This document shows, piece after piece, positions 11,605-22,673 of a stretch of DNA of 64,000 bases. Position 1 is the stretch's first letter. Every line of letters begins with the position of its first letter. The position numbers were made by a program, and so were the translations under genes. Source of the stretch: Aricia agestis. Its lineage: Eukaryota; Arthropoda; Insecta; Lepidoptera; Lycaenidae. The DNA lies in contig NC_056425.1 of assembly GCF_905147365.1 (NCBI RefSeq), positions 503,501-567,500 on the forward strand, in the 5' to 3' direction. Under the pieces are notes generated by a model. It had not been told where the DNA came from. It searched no databases and saw only the letters and a list, made by a program, of their open reading frames with translations.

Positions 11605-12988
11605 CGGGGGGCAGAAACCGCCGACCATACCGCGATGCACGAGCATCATGTCGGATATTCGGTTTCATCAGCGCTCAGTGCGAAAAGCCCTCTGTTCCCT
11701 TGATATCCAAAAGTCGAGTGGGCCTGATGGAATCCCGCCTATTGTGTTGAAAAAGTGTGCTCCAGAGTGGGCTCCGGTCTTGACGCGTCTTTTTCGGCTC
11801 TCCTATTCCACTGGCATCGTCCCGGCTTCCTGGAAGACAGCCTTGGTGCACCCGATCCCCAAAAAAGGTGACCGCTTTGATCCTTCCAACTACAGACCAA
11901 TCGCTATAACCTCTCTCTTCTCGAAGATAATGGAATCCATTATCAATAGCCAGCTTCTTCGGTACTTGGACGGCCAGGGATTGCTAAGCGACAAACAATA
12001 CGGGTTCCGTAAGGGTCGCTCGGCTGGTGATCTCTTGGCATACCTGACTCATCGTTGGGCTCAGGCAATTGAGTCGAAGGGAGAGGCATTGGCTGTTAGT
12101 TTGGACATTGCGAAGGCCTTTGATCGGCGTTGGCATAAAGCGCTGCTATCAAAGCTTCCATCATACGGGCTGCCCGAGAAATTATGTAAGTGGGTCACTA
12201 GTTTCTTAGCAGACAGAAGCATAAAGGTCGTGGTTGACGGCGAATGCTCGGAAACTCAGTCTGTTAATGCTGGTGTCCCTCAGGGCTGTGTGCTATCGCC
12301 TACTCTATTCATACTGCATATCAATGACATGTTACAAACCAACGGCATTCATTGCTATGCGGATGATAGTACAGGTGATGCTGTATATACCGGCTCCCCT
12401 AATATTTCTCGGCAAAGTGTCACTGAGAGTCGAAACGAACTTGTGTCTAAGGTGGAGAATTCATTGGAGAAGGTCTCTGAATGGGGTAGACGTAACTTAG
12501 TCCAATTCAACCCCACCAAGACACAAGTCTGCGCGTTCACCACTAAAAAGTCACCAATGGTCGTTTATCCTCGTTTCGAGGGCACATCTTTAACCATCTC
12601 CCCTAGCATTGAGATACTTGGCGTCAACATATCGAGCGCAGTCCAGTTCCGATATCATCTTGAGGGTAAGGCCAAATTAGCCTCGAAGAAGCTTGGCGTT
12701 CTTAACAGAGCGAGACAGTACTTCAGTCCGGAACAACGCCTACAACTCTACAAGGCGCAGGTTCGGCGCCAAAATGCCAACTGTTTCCTCTGGATCGTAT
12801 CCAACGAAGGGCTGCTCGAATTGTTGACTGCCATAGTGTTTCGCCGAGTGAGTGAGTTTACCGGAGGCCCAATCCCCCACCCTATTCCCTTCCCTACCCT
12901 CCCCTATTCCCTTCCCTTCCCATCCCTAACCTCCCCTCTTACCCTATTCCCTCTTAAAAGGCCGGCAACGCACCTGCAGTTCTTCTGA
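11480..12988 (+). pseudogene. LINE reverse transcriptase fragment
   Basis: A typical non-LTR RT with ordered motifs: SSGPDGIP, NYRPIAITSL, QYGFRKGRSAGD, SLDIAKAFD, GVPQGCVLSPTLF and the active-site HCYADDSTGD. Downstream, KAKLASKKLGVLNRARQYF and YKAQVR are followed by a short deletion, after which the true frame continues as PKCQLFPLDRIQRRAARIVD. The last ~50 codons of the open frame are read-through into the short-element tail. The polymerase core is intact but the element lacks a complete EEP and the normal ORF2 C-terminus. Confidence 0.85.
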
Positions 12989-13177
12989 TGCTGCGAGTGT
13001 CCATGGGCGACGGCAGTTGCTTTCCATCAGGTGACCCGTTTGCTCGTTTGCCCCCTTATTTCATAAAAAAAAAATACATTCTGTGGTTTATGTGGCGCAT
13101 AATTTTTGGCGGTTCATAAAAAATGTAAATTAAAGGTGCTGTGTTCGATTTTTAGGTCTCTTTGGTGTGGTGAGGAG

Positions 13178-13283
13178 CATAAGGCTTCTTACAGACGAGC
13201 AGCACTTGTCGATAGCAGTCGGAACGCGTAGACGGCAGCCGTCGACACTTGCCGTCGACAAGTACCGTTCGTGTGTAAGCGCT
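13178..13283. mobile_element. Probable small MITE upstream of E1
   Basis: Ends cttacagacgagcag...cacttgtcga and tcgacaagtaccgttcgtgtgtaag are imperfect inverted repeats enclosing about 50 bp. No target duplication was confirmed. Confidence 0.4.
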
Positions 13284-13335
13284 CTTTTTTCGTTCGCTAT
13301 TGGTAGATATTTGCACACATGCACCTTTTTGTCCC

Positions 13336-13467
13336 AGCTCTGGATTTATGTTTAGGCAGTATAGGCCATGGCCTATGAGCAGCGTCCTAGGATGGCGGCA
13401 GAGTATCACATAGGGGCGGCAAAATGAAAGTGGCCTTATAACTCATAAAAATATAAATCCGGCCCTG
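13336..13467. mobile_element. Possible degenerate MITE
   Basis: Imperfect inverted ends ctctggatttatgttt and aaatataaatccggccctg flank non-coding DNA just upstream of E1 exon 1. It is weak. Confidence 0.3.
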
Positions 13468-13545
13468 TTTTGCCTCCTCTATAGATTCGCCGAGCGATTA
13501 AAGCAGTTCAGTTAAAGCAATGTATCTATTGACCTGGTCTTTCAG

Positions 13546-16210
13546 ATGAAGTGGTTGGTGCTGTGGTCGCTGTGGGCGATGCGGCTGGCGCGGCAGCCGT
13601 CGCCGGCGGTGCGGGTGTCAGGGGGGGCGCTGCGGGGGGAGGTGGTGCCCGACGGCTCGCATGTGCGGTACCTCAACGTGCCCTATGCGACGCATTTGGA
13701 AAGGTTTCAGGTAGATACATATTAGATATAAAGCATGCTTGCCTCAGTCTATGTTATAGCTATCTTTCTCTTAGAAAATTCTCAATACTTAGGTACCTAC
13801 TTATTCGGAATTTTTTAATAATAATATGTCATTTGGAGAATGGGTGGGACAAAACTTTAAAGTATGCTTGGCACATGTCTTATACCAATTATAATTAAGA
13901 AATTTCGGCAAGTCGCGACATAAAACATTCCTGTTTTTGCAGATTCCACGAGTATGATTATGACAATCTCATTATTATTCTAACATCGTTCGATTGCTCA
14001 CTCAGATGCGACCTTATACTGCTAACCTATTTACTTGTTAATCATCTATTGTGTTAGAGAAAAAGCATAGGAAAATGAATTGTAACTTAGTCTATCAGTG
14101 CCCTAATGCAACATACCTAATGCAGCCTTTCTTGTCCTTCCAGTCCGCTTTTTATCAAATCAGAAAACGGTATGTTCATGAATCATGTCAATGTCGTTAG
14201 AAATATTATGAGAATATCATAGGCAACCGAAGGGTCGAACAAGAAACGAAATTCATTATTGTTGCAGTAGTGTAATTGGGACCTATCTACTGTAGACTGT
14301 TACAGAATAACAGTCAGTACTTGGTTCTAAAATAACTTATGATGCTTTTAAACTAATTTCGCATTTCAGGATTCCGGTCCGGAGCCGAAATGGGACAGAG
14401 TGTTTGAAGCGTTCGAGGAGAACTCCCGATGCCTTCAGCGATTCAGCACAACTTGGATCAACGGCAGAGAAGACTGCCTCACCCTGAACGTCTACACTCC
14501 AACGCATATGGACTGCAAACTGCCGGTTATGGTCTTCATTCACGGCGGAGGCTTCCGAGACGGGTCCAGTTCCCCTTTTATCTACGGCCCGGAATACCTC
14601 GTCAGACATGACGTCATTCTAGTGACAATCAACTACAGGCTAGAGATACTCGGCTTTCTCAACCTGGGTATTAAGGAGGCTCCAGGTAATGTTGGGATAA
14701 AAGACCAAGTCCGAGCGTTGAGATGGGTGAAGAGAAACATAGCGGCTTTCGGTGGTGATCCAAACAGAGTGACCGTTTTTGGCGAGAGCGCTGGAGCCGC
14801 GTCTGTCATGTATCACATACTGTCTCCGATGTCCAAAGGATTGTTCCACCAGGCGATCCTACAGAGTGGTTCCGCAGTTTCGCCCTGGAGTTTCCAGCAT
14901 GAGCCTCTGGAAGTCGCAAAGTCTTTTGTGCGCCAACTGGGGCACGAGACGGATGATCCATACGAGATATACAAGGCCCTCAGTCAGGAATCCCCTGTAA
15001 AGCTTCTGGAAACGCGCGTACCTCGGAAAAGTGGGGATGTTGTGTTATCTGAAAATATCTTCGTTCCCTCAATCGAGAAGGATTTAGGCTTAGAACGGTT
15101 CCTACCGGATAGTCCATACAATTTACTGATGAGAGGCGATTTCAATAAAGTGCCAATTCTCATGGGTTACAATAACGCTGAGGGATTCTACTTCACAGGA
15201 CGAGAAAACGCTACGACCATACCGAAAATCACTTTCGTAGATTCTCTGCCGAGAGACTTACGCTTTCCAACCCAAGAAGAAAAGTTGGCTGTAGGTAAAA
15301 GACTGAAGGAGTTGTATTTAGGTGATAGGAACATAACCAAAGATACCATACCAGAGCTAGCCAAGTACGAGGGAGATTCGGGTATAGTGTACCCTGTTGT
15401 ATCAACCATAGACTATTTAAAGAAGGCTACTGGCTACCCGGTATACGCGTACAAGTTCTGCCGCGGCGGTTGGAGGAATCTGATGAAGATAGTGGTGGGG
15501 AAGTTCACCTACCCGGGCGCTGTGCACGCTGATGAGCTGTTCTACATGTTCAAGTTCAGGCTGCCCTTTCTGTCATTTGTGGAAGTGGATGTGACGGACA
15601 AAGTCAGTACCTTGTGGACAAACTTCGCTAAATATGGGTAATTTTATTATACTAGTTAGTTGTAAAGAGTCGTTAAGTTAGATATTAGTTTGATTGTTAT
15701 TGCCTGCAGACGGAAATCCTGATGGAGTCAAATGACTAAATTTTGGTGACGCTAAAAATAATTATTATCATAAAGTTTGTCAAGGTCAATACTCTACATC
15801 TATACAAAATTTTATACATTAAATAGAGACGCCCGCAACTCCAATAAAATTCGTTTATACCGCGGGAACCGTACATTTTCCCGAGATAAAAAATATCCTA
15901 TGTCTTATCCCGGGAATAAAAGTATCTCCATACCAAATTTCAGCAAAATCGGTTCAGCGGTTTGGGCGTGAAGAGGTAACAGAGAGACAGACAGATAGAC
16001 AGACAGACATTTTTCATTGATACAGGTATTTTATGTTCCAGGAATCCCACTCCAGAAACTACAAAACTACTACCAGTGAAATGGGAACCCCTAGACAAGA
16101 GAGACGAGGTGCTACACATAGACAAGGAACTAAAGATGGCGCCGCTATGGGACGACGAAGCTATTTTATACTGGCACAAAGTGTATTATAAATATAGAAG
16201 AAAAACTTAG
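13546..16210 (+). CDS. Carboxylesterase E1 (COesterase family), three exons
   Basis: An alpha/beta-hydrolase that cleaves carboxylic esters. Exons 13546-13710, 14370-15637 and 16042-16210 join in phases 0 and 2 to give 533 residues, the usual family size. The N-terminus (MKWLVLWSLWAMRLA) is hydrophobic and may be a signal peptide. Visible features: oxyanion-hole HGGGF 113-117, nucleophile elbow GESAG with Ser195, acid Glu326 in GYNNAEG, His441 in HADELF, and the conserved Cys pair in SRCLQ and EDCLTLNVY. Exon 3 encodes PTPETTKLLPVKWEP and ends YYKYRRKT with TAG at 16208. The ATG follows a ctttcag that could be an acceptor, so a 5' non-coding exon is likely. Intron 2 contains a Helitron-like repeat. 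Exon 1 is nearly identical to that of E4. Substrate unknown. Confidence 0.92.
15824..16020 (-). mobile_element. Helitron-like repeat in E1 intron 2
   Basis: The copy runs in reverse: gacgcccgcaactcc, cgcgggaaccgtacatttt, atcggttcagcggtttgggc, then a (gaca)n stretch. It belongs to the family ending hairpin-CTAG-T (see 29070-29276), though its own CTAG is eroded. It ends 22 bp before the exon 3 acceptor. Confidence 0.65.
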
Positions 16211-16405
16211 TATAAGTTCAATTTTAATTAAGTTACGAGTACCTTACACTAGACTTAGGCTTACAAATGCCAATGGTTAAATTATATTGCTGCAGTGGTT
16301 TTACGCTAGATGGCAGCACGTACATAGACAGTAAACAAAAAGTTTGGTTCGACGTTTGATAAAGTTTCTGTCAATATTCTGATATGACGTGTGCAGCATG
16401 TTGGA

Positions 16406-16525
16406 TTTTGGTCGCATTATTTACTGTGTTCACACACAGTAAATAATCCGACCAAAAACACAAAGATCGGAGCAGTGGGGCGACTGCAGCTACTGCTAGT
16501 ACCTCCACTGCTCCGATCTTTGTGT
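16406..16525. repeat. Two adjacent long hairpins downstream of E1
   Basis: Hairpin 1: 23-bp arms 16406-16428 and 16435-16457 with one mismatch and a 6-nt loop. Hairpin 2: perfect 21-bp arms 16458-16478 and 16505-16525 with a 26-nt loop. They abut with no gap. They could be a palindromic MITE or a structured transcript. Confidence 0.75.
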
Positions 16526-16599
16526 AATATTTCCTAATGTCAAAATGTCATGCCGTCTCTTTAAAAAATAATGACAAAAGAGATGACAACATTAATCTG

Positions 16600-19500
16600 C
16601 GGAGTTCCAAGCTTACTAAGTCTTCTTTGTCGTTTTCTTCATTACTGAAGGTCGCGCCTGGAAAAGTTCTCCTCTACTTTGGTTGTTAAGCTCTTCCATT
16701 TTGTTCGGTCTTCTGCTTCTCTAAGGGCGGCTGTTATTTTCAGTCCAGTGAGTGTCGTAATTTGGTCACACCATCGGGTAGGTGATCGACCCCTGGGTCG
16801 CTTGCCTTCAATTTTTCCCGTGACTATTAGCTTTTCGAGGTTGTCTGGTTGCCGGCGAGCGATGTGACCAAAATAGGATAAAATTCTCCTGTAACACGTT
16901 GTCGATAGTCACTTTAACGCTGAGCTGGTCAAGAATAGATTTGTTAGTCCTTTTGGCTGTCCACGGTATGCGAAGCATTCTTCTCCAACACCACATTTCA
17001 AATGCGTCGATCTTTTTGCGGTCTGCTGCCCGGATGGCCCATGACTCAGAAGCGTAGAGAAATATAGAGAAAACCAATGTTTGGACGAGTCTTTTCTTCG
17101 TAATTGTTGATATTTTACGGTTTTGCCATATACGTGTTAGTCGGCTCATAGCTGATTTGGCCATTTGCGTCCTTCTTTTGATTTCTCCATCGCTACCGCC
17201 CTGGCTCGAGAGCAATGATCCTAGGTAAATGAACTCATTAACAAACTCTAAGCCTGCAAGTTCTCCGGTTCTAGAGTATTGACCAGTTCTGTCAATGAGC
17301 ATTACCTTGGTTTTGTTTTGGTTGATGGTAAAAGTCCAACTAGTCTACTCTCATATTCTACTCTTCTAAAGAGTTCAGCAAGTTCCGCTTCTGTTGACGC
17401 GAAGAGAGTTGTGTCGTCCGCATATCTCAGGTTACTTATTTTAACGCCTCCGATAGAGATTCCACCACCCCATTCTGATAAGGCCTTTCTCATAATATAT
17501 TCGCCATAGATGTTGAATAGAATAGGTATAGAATGCATCCTTGCCTCACTCCTTTTTCGCGCTTAAAAGAACCAGAGATGGTGTCATTGATTTTCACAAT
17601 AGAGTCGCCATCCTGATATAGATTCGCGATTAAGGTCACAAGATATTGAGGTACTCCCATTTCGCGTAGTATATCCCACAGATGTTCCCATTTTACACAG
17701 TCAAATGCTTTTGAGTAGTCAATAAAGCACATTAGGAGTGGGGAGTTAAATTCTCGACATTTCTCAATTATGTGTCTCATATTGACTATTTGCTCTCTCG
17801 TCCCTCGGCCTTTAACAAAACCTGCTTGCTCTTTGGGTATTTGCCACTGTAGATATGCTTGTAAGCGATTGTTGATGACGTGAAGGAGTATCTTGCTCGC
17901 ATGCGATATAAGTGCCACTGTACGGTAGTTTTCGCATTTTTTCATTAATCCCTTTTTGTGTATTGGTACTATAAGGGATTCTTTCCAATCTGTGACCCAT
18001 TTACCGGATCTCCACACCTGATTACACAACTCACACATGATTTTAACCCCTTTATCACCAATGTTTTTCAGCTCTTCAGCAAAAATGTTATCTCTACCGG
18101 CTGATTTATTGCTCTTAAGTTTACTTATAGCTGCTTTTATTTCAGATTCGAGTATATCGGGTTCCATGTTACTTTGCTCGATGTTAGGCATACATGTCGG
18201 CTGTTTAGCAGGGTCTTTGTATAGAGATTCACAGTATGATCGCCATCTTTCTATAACTGCATCTATCTCGGTCAGTAGTCTCTTGTCGTCACTTTCAATA
18301 GCCCATGTCTTCGGTTTAAACTCCCTTGTTATGGACTTAATTTTCATAAATAGATCCCTGATTTGATATTTATGTGCATGTTCTTCAATTTCCTGACATA
18401 TAGAGTTGATAAAGTTGTTATGATCTCTTCTGCATAAATATTGGACCTTAGCTGATTGTTTTCGGTATTCTGAGTCTACGTGGTCTGAGTCTGCCTTGCC
18501 CCTCATAAGTTTCTTCCGTTCCTTTATGGCATTCCATGTTTCCTCCGTTATCCATGTTTTTCTTGGAGTGTGTACCTCTGAGCTTAGAACTTCTTTCGTG
18601 ACGACAGTATCAGGTCTTGAAACATATTCCATTTAGTGTCAATATCGTCGTGGTTCGTTTCGAGTTGTAAATTATCCAATTTGGTATTTAGGTTTTGGCA
18701 GAATTTCTTTAGTTGTTCTCGATTGGGTCTTTTTAATGCTTTTTCGGTGTTCCTGTGGCACTTTTTTAGTTTGAGACACATTTCTGCCACTAAAAGTTTA
18801 TGATCGCTTCCGCAATCTGCTCCTGGGTAAGTTTTGGCGTTGCGAATGCATGATCTCCACCTATTTGTAACAGCAATGTAGTCTATCTGATTTCTTGCAC
18901 GGTTGCCAGGCATAACCCACGTGTATAGTCTTCGTGGGTGATTTTTAAAGCATGTGTTCGCCATTGTCAGAGAGTGTTCTGCGCAAAATTGTAGCCACAT
19001 TTCACCTCTGCTATTTCTTTCGCCTGGTCCATATCTTCCCACAACTCCTCTCAGGTGGTCATCTTTTTCTGTGTTACCCACTTTGGCATTTAGGGCCCCC
19101 ATCAGAAGTGTTATATCTCTTCGGGGTAACTTACTCAACGTGTCCGAGAGTTGGTTATAAAATGTTTCAATTTCATCCTCTTTTGACGTGGACTTAGGTG
19201 CGTAAACCACTGTTAAATTGACACGGCACGGTTTTGTGTTTATTCTCAGCGTCAATATACGGTCACTTACTGGACTATATCCTAAAACATGTCTGTCTAT
19301 TTCGGTAGAGATAGAGAGAGCTACACCGTTCCTACTCTCATTTTCAAGGCCCGAGAAGTAAATTGTATGCTTGTTGTCAGTAGGATAGAAGCCGGGTCCT
19401 CTCATGTGAGTTTCGGTGATACCCAAGATCTTGATGTTGTGCATTTGCTGTTCTTTCTCTATGATCTCTATTTTACCCGGTTGAAGCATGCCCCGAACAT

Positions 19501-19984
19501 TCCAGGTCCCTATTCTTATCTTTCTGCGAATTTGTGGGCGACAATAATTATTGTCTTTACTCAAGTAGGTGTCACCAGTAGCATTTTTTCCGCACTGCGC
19601 CTGATGAGTCGCTGCAGTGAGGCCAGTAACACATTTCACACCATGCGACCTGGACTCGACATGGCGCCGGGTGGTAGCCGGATCACATACATTCGCATTC
19701 CTCAGGGTATTCACTTTCATCAGGTTTCCTGGGAAAGATAGTGCAGTGGTTTCCCCTTGCCTTCAGCACCGCAGCGATGTTAAGTAATATTATAGTCAGT
19801 ACGTCCTGCTGCCAACGTCCGACTTCCGGTTTGAGATACTTATAGTGACCGGATTCTGTGCCGAGTCCAGAAAAAAGTAGACGAGGAAGACCTCATTGTT
19901 CGGCTATCCTTTAGTCGCCTTTTACGACACCCATAGGAAAGAAATGGGTTGGTCCTATTCTAAGCCCGGGGACCACACGGGGCA
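16600..19984 (-). mobile_element. RTE-clade LINE, near full length, decayed
   Basis: A minus-strand non-LTR element. Its 5' region reads gtggtccccgggcttagaat and ggtgtcgtaaaaggcgac, typical of lepidopteran RTE elements. One ORF encodes endonuclease plus reverse transcriptase, now broken by about four frameshifts (near 18600, 17540, 17330 and 16900). The 3' boundary is approximate. It lies 0.4 kb downstream of E1. Confidence 0.87.
16808..19720 (-). pseudogene. RTE endonuclease-reverse transcriptase remnant
   Basis: The EEP domain comes first (18584-19720): KIRIGTWNVRGMLQPGKIE, GITETHMRG, VVYAPKS, LLMGALNAKVG and CGSDHKLLVAE. The catalytic Asp of the usual GDxN motif is Ala here (GAC-type codon now GCC). 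RT follows (17490-18632): KSAGRDNIFAEELK, WKESLIVPIHKKG, FVKGRGTREQI, MCFIDYSKAFDC and GVRQGC. After a frameshift LRYADDTTLFAS carries the YADD active site (17302-17538), and the C-terminal RMLRIPWTAKRTNKSILDQL is in 16808-17302. It cannot yield a functional protein. Confidence 0.88.
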
Positions 19985-19993
19985 AGTTACTAA

Positions 19994-20600
19994 GTCAGGG
20001 AGCCCTAGAACAATTATTTTTTTATTACTTACTAACAAGCAAATTTTTTGTGAGTAGCTTTTTTGATAAGACAAACAACTTTTTTATCTGCGAAAAATAT
20101 TGAAAGTGGTAGCTAACAGAGATAGAAAGGATTTCATATTTTAACTTGATGGTCCTAAAATATGGATTGTTCTATTTGTAGGACAATGTTACTTTTAAAT
20201 TATATAACTATTAACCTACCAATATACAAAAAATCAGCTGGTTAGGGTTCCGTTTTAGGGTTCTATAATCAACAAAACTTGGTTGACTACGGTACCTGAC
20301 CAGCTGATTTTTTGTATTTTGGTAGGTTAATAGTTATCTTATATCTTTAAACGAGCAAACTTGTATATATATAATCTATCTAGCTAGGAATCATTTTTAG
20401 AAAATGTCATTTTATAGGTACGTGTTTTATCGAATTCCGAGCAAAGCTCGGTCAAATAGCTAGTATAATTTAAAAGTAACATTGTCCTACAAAAAGAACA
20501 GTCCATATTTTAGGACCATCAAATCGAAGTATGAAATCCTTTCTATCTCTGTTAGCTACCACTTTCAAGCAACGTTATCTTTCAAGATTTTTGGGTAGCT
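19994..20600. mobile_element. Fold-back element 'gggagccctagaac', copy 1 (truncated)
   Basis: It begins gggagccctagaaca and shares long arms with 41332-42279 (gtgagtagctt, gaaagtggtagctaacag, ggtcctaaaatatgg). The arm is repeated inverted after a central ggttagggttccgttttag. The right terminus is missing beyond about 20600. It abuts the 5' end of the RTE copy. Confidence 0.7.
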
Positions 20601-20657
20601 GTTTGTTTGTGTAAAATATTATTTGTAAATTGTATCAAATCTGTTTTAAAAACTAAC

Positions 20658-20974
20658 GGTCCATTTACACGGGTGACTAACGGGTCGATTTTAGTCACCA
20701 GTCGAATCGCCACCCCATTTACACGGGTGACTAACGGGTCGATTTTAGTCACCCGGCAAGTCACCAGTCAACAGTAGTATTCAAAGCAAGCGATCGCTTG
20801 CGACTGAGCGTTTGCGCGGTCGATTTTAGTTACCAGCCGCATGCGGCCATTGGCCGCACGACTTTGGGGCTTGCGACTTTAGCCGCATGCGGCGTAGTCG
20901 AATTGCCATTTACACGGTGGATTTTCGCCGTGCGGCGGAAATCGTGCGGCTTTAGTCACCCGTGTAAATCGGCC
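20658..20974. mobile_element. GC-rich MITE with internal duplication
   Basis: Inverted ends ggtccatttacacgggtgac and gtcacccgtgtaaatcggcc. A 39-bp block starting ccatttacacgggtgac is tandemly duplicated at the left end. CpG-rich in an AT-rich region. Confidence 0.65.
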
Positions 20975-21513
20975 TTTAAGAAGAGGTGAGGTAAAACAAG
21001 AGGTTGTTTTTAATAGTTTTAAGAAGTAATTAACGGTGAATGTAGTTTTTGTAACAAGTGATTTTCATTAGCGATTTGATTGGCTGACGATATCAAAAAA
21101 ATAAAGCCTCAGAAACCATGCACATAAAACCGTCTCTTCATAGAGTCATAATAAACAAGCATATCTTTTATGGTAGACTTTATATAAATGGTTATATATA
21201 AGTACATCAGTACCTACGTAGTTATTTTAGTTTTTGTCTGTGAACAATAAGTAAATTTACTCACCGTGAAAAGTTCATTACTTTTATGGAGTGCATTATG
21301 AGTAATAAGAAAAAGAACATTAATTGTTGCTGTTATTAAAACAAAATCCGCAAAAAAATTGACAATGTATTTATGAGTGTTACAAAAAAGACTGTTAATG
21401 TTACATAATAAATTATTTTGTGTGGTTTGTTATTTTTCGTTTTTGCTACTAACTCCTGGTAATGTAAGGTCAAGATGTCTGTTCAATACTTTACTTCTTA
21501 CTCGTATTGAGTT

Positions 21514-21517
<4 letters not shown>
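20975..21517. other. AT-rich intergenic DNA
   Basis: No feature recognised. Confidence 0.5.

Positions 21518-21608
<91 letters not shown>
21518..21608. repeat. (TA)n microsatellite, ~45 units
   Basis: An uninterrupted alternating TA run. The YI-repeat open frames on both strands are artefacts of it. Confidence 0.97.
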
Positions 21609-21611
<3 letters not shown>

Positions 21612-21867
21612 GGTGTAACAAAAACAAGTGATAATACTTTAGGGTGTGTACGTGTTCCCTGTAGAGATTTCACTGTGAAAGTAGCAGCGATGAAAGACCA
21701 AAATTTTTTTTCACTTTTGTATGGGCAAGGGCCCGAGCGTCACGAGTTTCCCCATACAAAAGTGAAAAAAATTTTTGGTCTTTCAGCGCTGCTACTTTCA
21801 CAGTGAACTCTCTACACGGAACACGTACACACCCTAAATTATTATCACTTGTTTTTGTTACACCCTG
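21609..21867. mobile_element. Palindromic MITE 'CAGGGTGTAAC', copy 1
   Basis: A 259-bp element, nearly palindromic over its whole length, with ends cagggtgtaacaaaa and ttttgttacaccctg, flanked by TA on both sides. Interior landmarks are gtgaaagtagcagc and its inverse. Further copies are at 35505, 37248, 45080 and 60129. TA duplication suggests a Tc1/mariner-type source. It inserted in, or seeded, the TA microsatellite. Confidence 0.8.
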
Positions 21868-21882
21868 TATATATATATATAT

Positions 21883-22162
21883 ATGAAAGAAGGGGGTAAA
21901 CGGGTTACCTGATGGAAAGCAACTTCCGTCGCCCATGGACACTCGCAGCATTAGAAGAGCTGCAGGTGCGTTGCCGGCCTTTTAAGAGGGAATAGGGTAA
22001 TAGGGAAGGGTAGGGATGGGAAGGGAAGGGAATTGGGCCTCCGGTAAACTCACTCACTCGGCGAAACACAGCGCAAGCGCTGTTTCACGCCGGTTTTCTG
22101 TGAGAACGTGGTATTTCTCCGGTCGAGCCGGCCCATTCGTGCCGAAGCATGGCTCTGCTACG
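21883..22162 (-). mobile_element. Short LINE-derived element, copy 2
   Basis: A reverse-oriented copy: tail side at 21883, head ending gcatggctctgc at 22158. It has a compact pyrimidine linker and a small deletion in the tail. Confidence 0.88.
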
Positions 22163-22220
22163 TATATTGAAAAGCTCTTGAATCGCCTGACGGTAAGCTT
22201 TTATAAGGTCACAGCACACA

Positions 22221-22673
22221 TATCAACTCGAAAAGGGATCGGCACCGTATCGCCTCGAGCCGTTCAGTATTGTTTGTATGAAACTCCCTACTGCAACGCA
22301 CTCTAAGTGGAACCGTAACGTAATCGCCTCGCCTCGGAACAGGCTCCGAACCAGGATGCGACGCGTGGTCAACTGGCAGTGCCCCGCTTACGGCTCGTCG
22401 TCCACCCGCTTACGGCTCGTCGTCCCCCCGCTTACAGCTCGTCGTCCCCGTGCTTACGTCTCTCCGTACTCAAGCTTACGTTTCTTCGTCCACCCTTGCC
22501 CCTTTCCCCTTCCCCGAGCCGTAAGCGAGGCGTCGCCTAGCCGTAGCCGAGTTGACATGCAGGCGCTACTGATACGCTTTGGTTACGTGCACACTGCACA
22601 CGTTAGGTTGACGCCTGGTTGACGGCGAGGCGAACGAAAGGCGATACGGTGACGATCCCTTTCCGAGTTGATA
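22221..22673. mobile_element. MITE with internal minisatellite
   Basis: Inverted ends of about 33 bp (tatcaactcgaaaaggg... and ...ccctttccgagttgata). The interior holds four or five imperfect ~21-bp units of the form cccgcttacggctcgtcgtc (22383-22490). The whole element is GC-rich and non-coding. Confidence 0.75.

Larger units (their letters stand above)
10719..13074 (+). mobile_element. Chimeric CR1/Jockey-group LINE copy
   Basis: A 2.36-kb non-LTR retrotransposon. Its first ~140 bp equals the head of the short elements (cgtgggagagcc to aggcccaatcccc). It then carries endonuclease and reverse-transcriptase remnants and ends with the short element's tail and an A-run. The block gtttcgccgagtgagtgag...aggcccaatccc occurs twice (about 10812-10853 and 12837-12878). 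ORF2 is followed correctly up to a HSVS motif at about 12840, where it jumps within the 7-bp microhomology gtgtttc into the second block. Other lesions are a gap between endonuclease and RT near 11525 and a small deletion near 12770. The copy is not autonomous. Confidence 0.85.

Noticed and set aside
17490..19720. Domesticated endonuclease/RT host gene
   Set aside because: It has several frameshifts, a substituted catalytic residue and typical RTE 5' sequence, so it is a decayed transposon.
21377..21631. Open frames of alternating Tyr-Ile on both strands
   Set aside because: They are translations of the (TA)n microsatellite.
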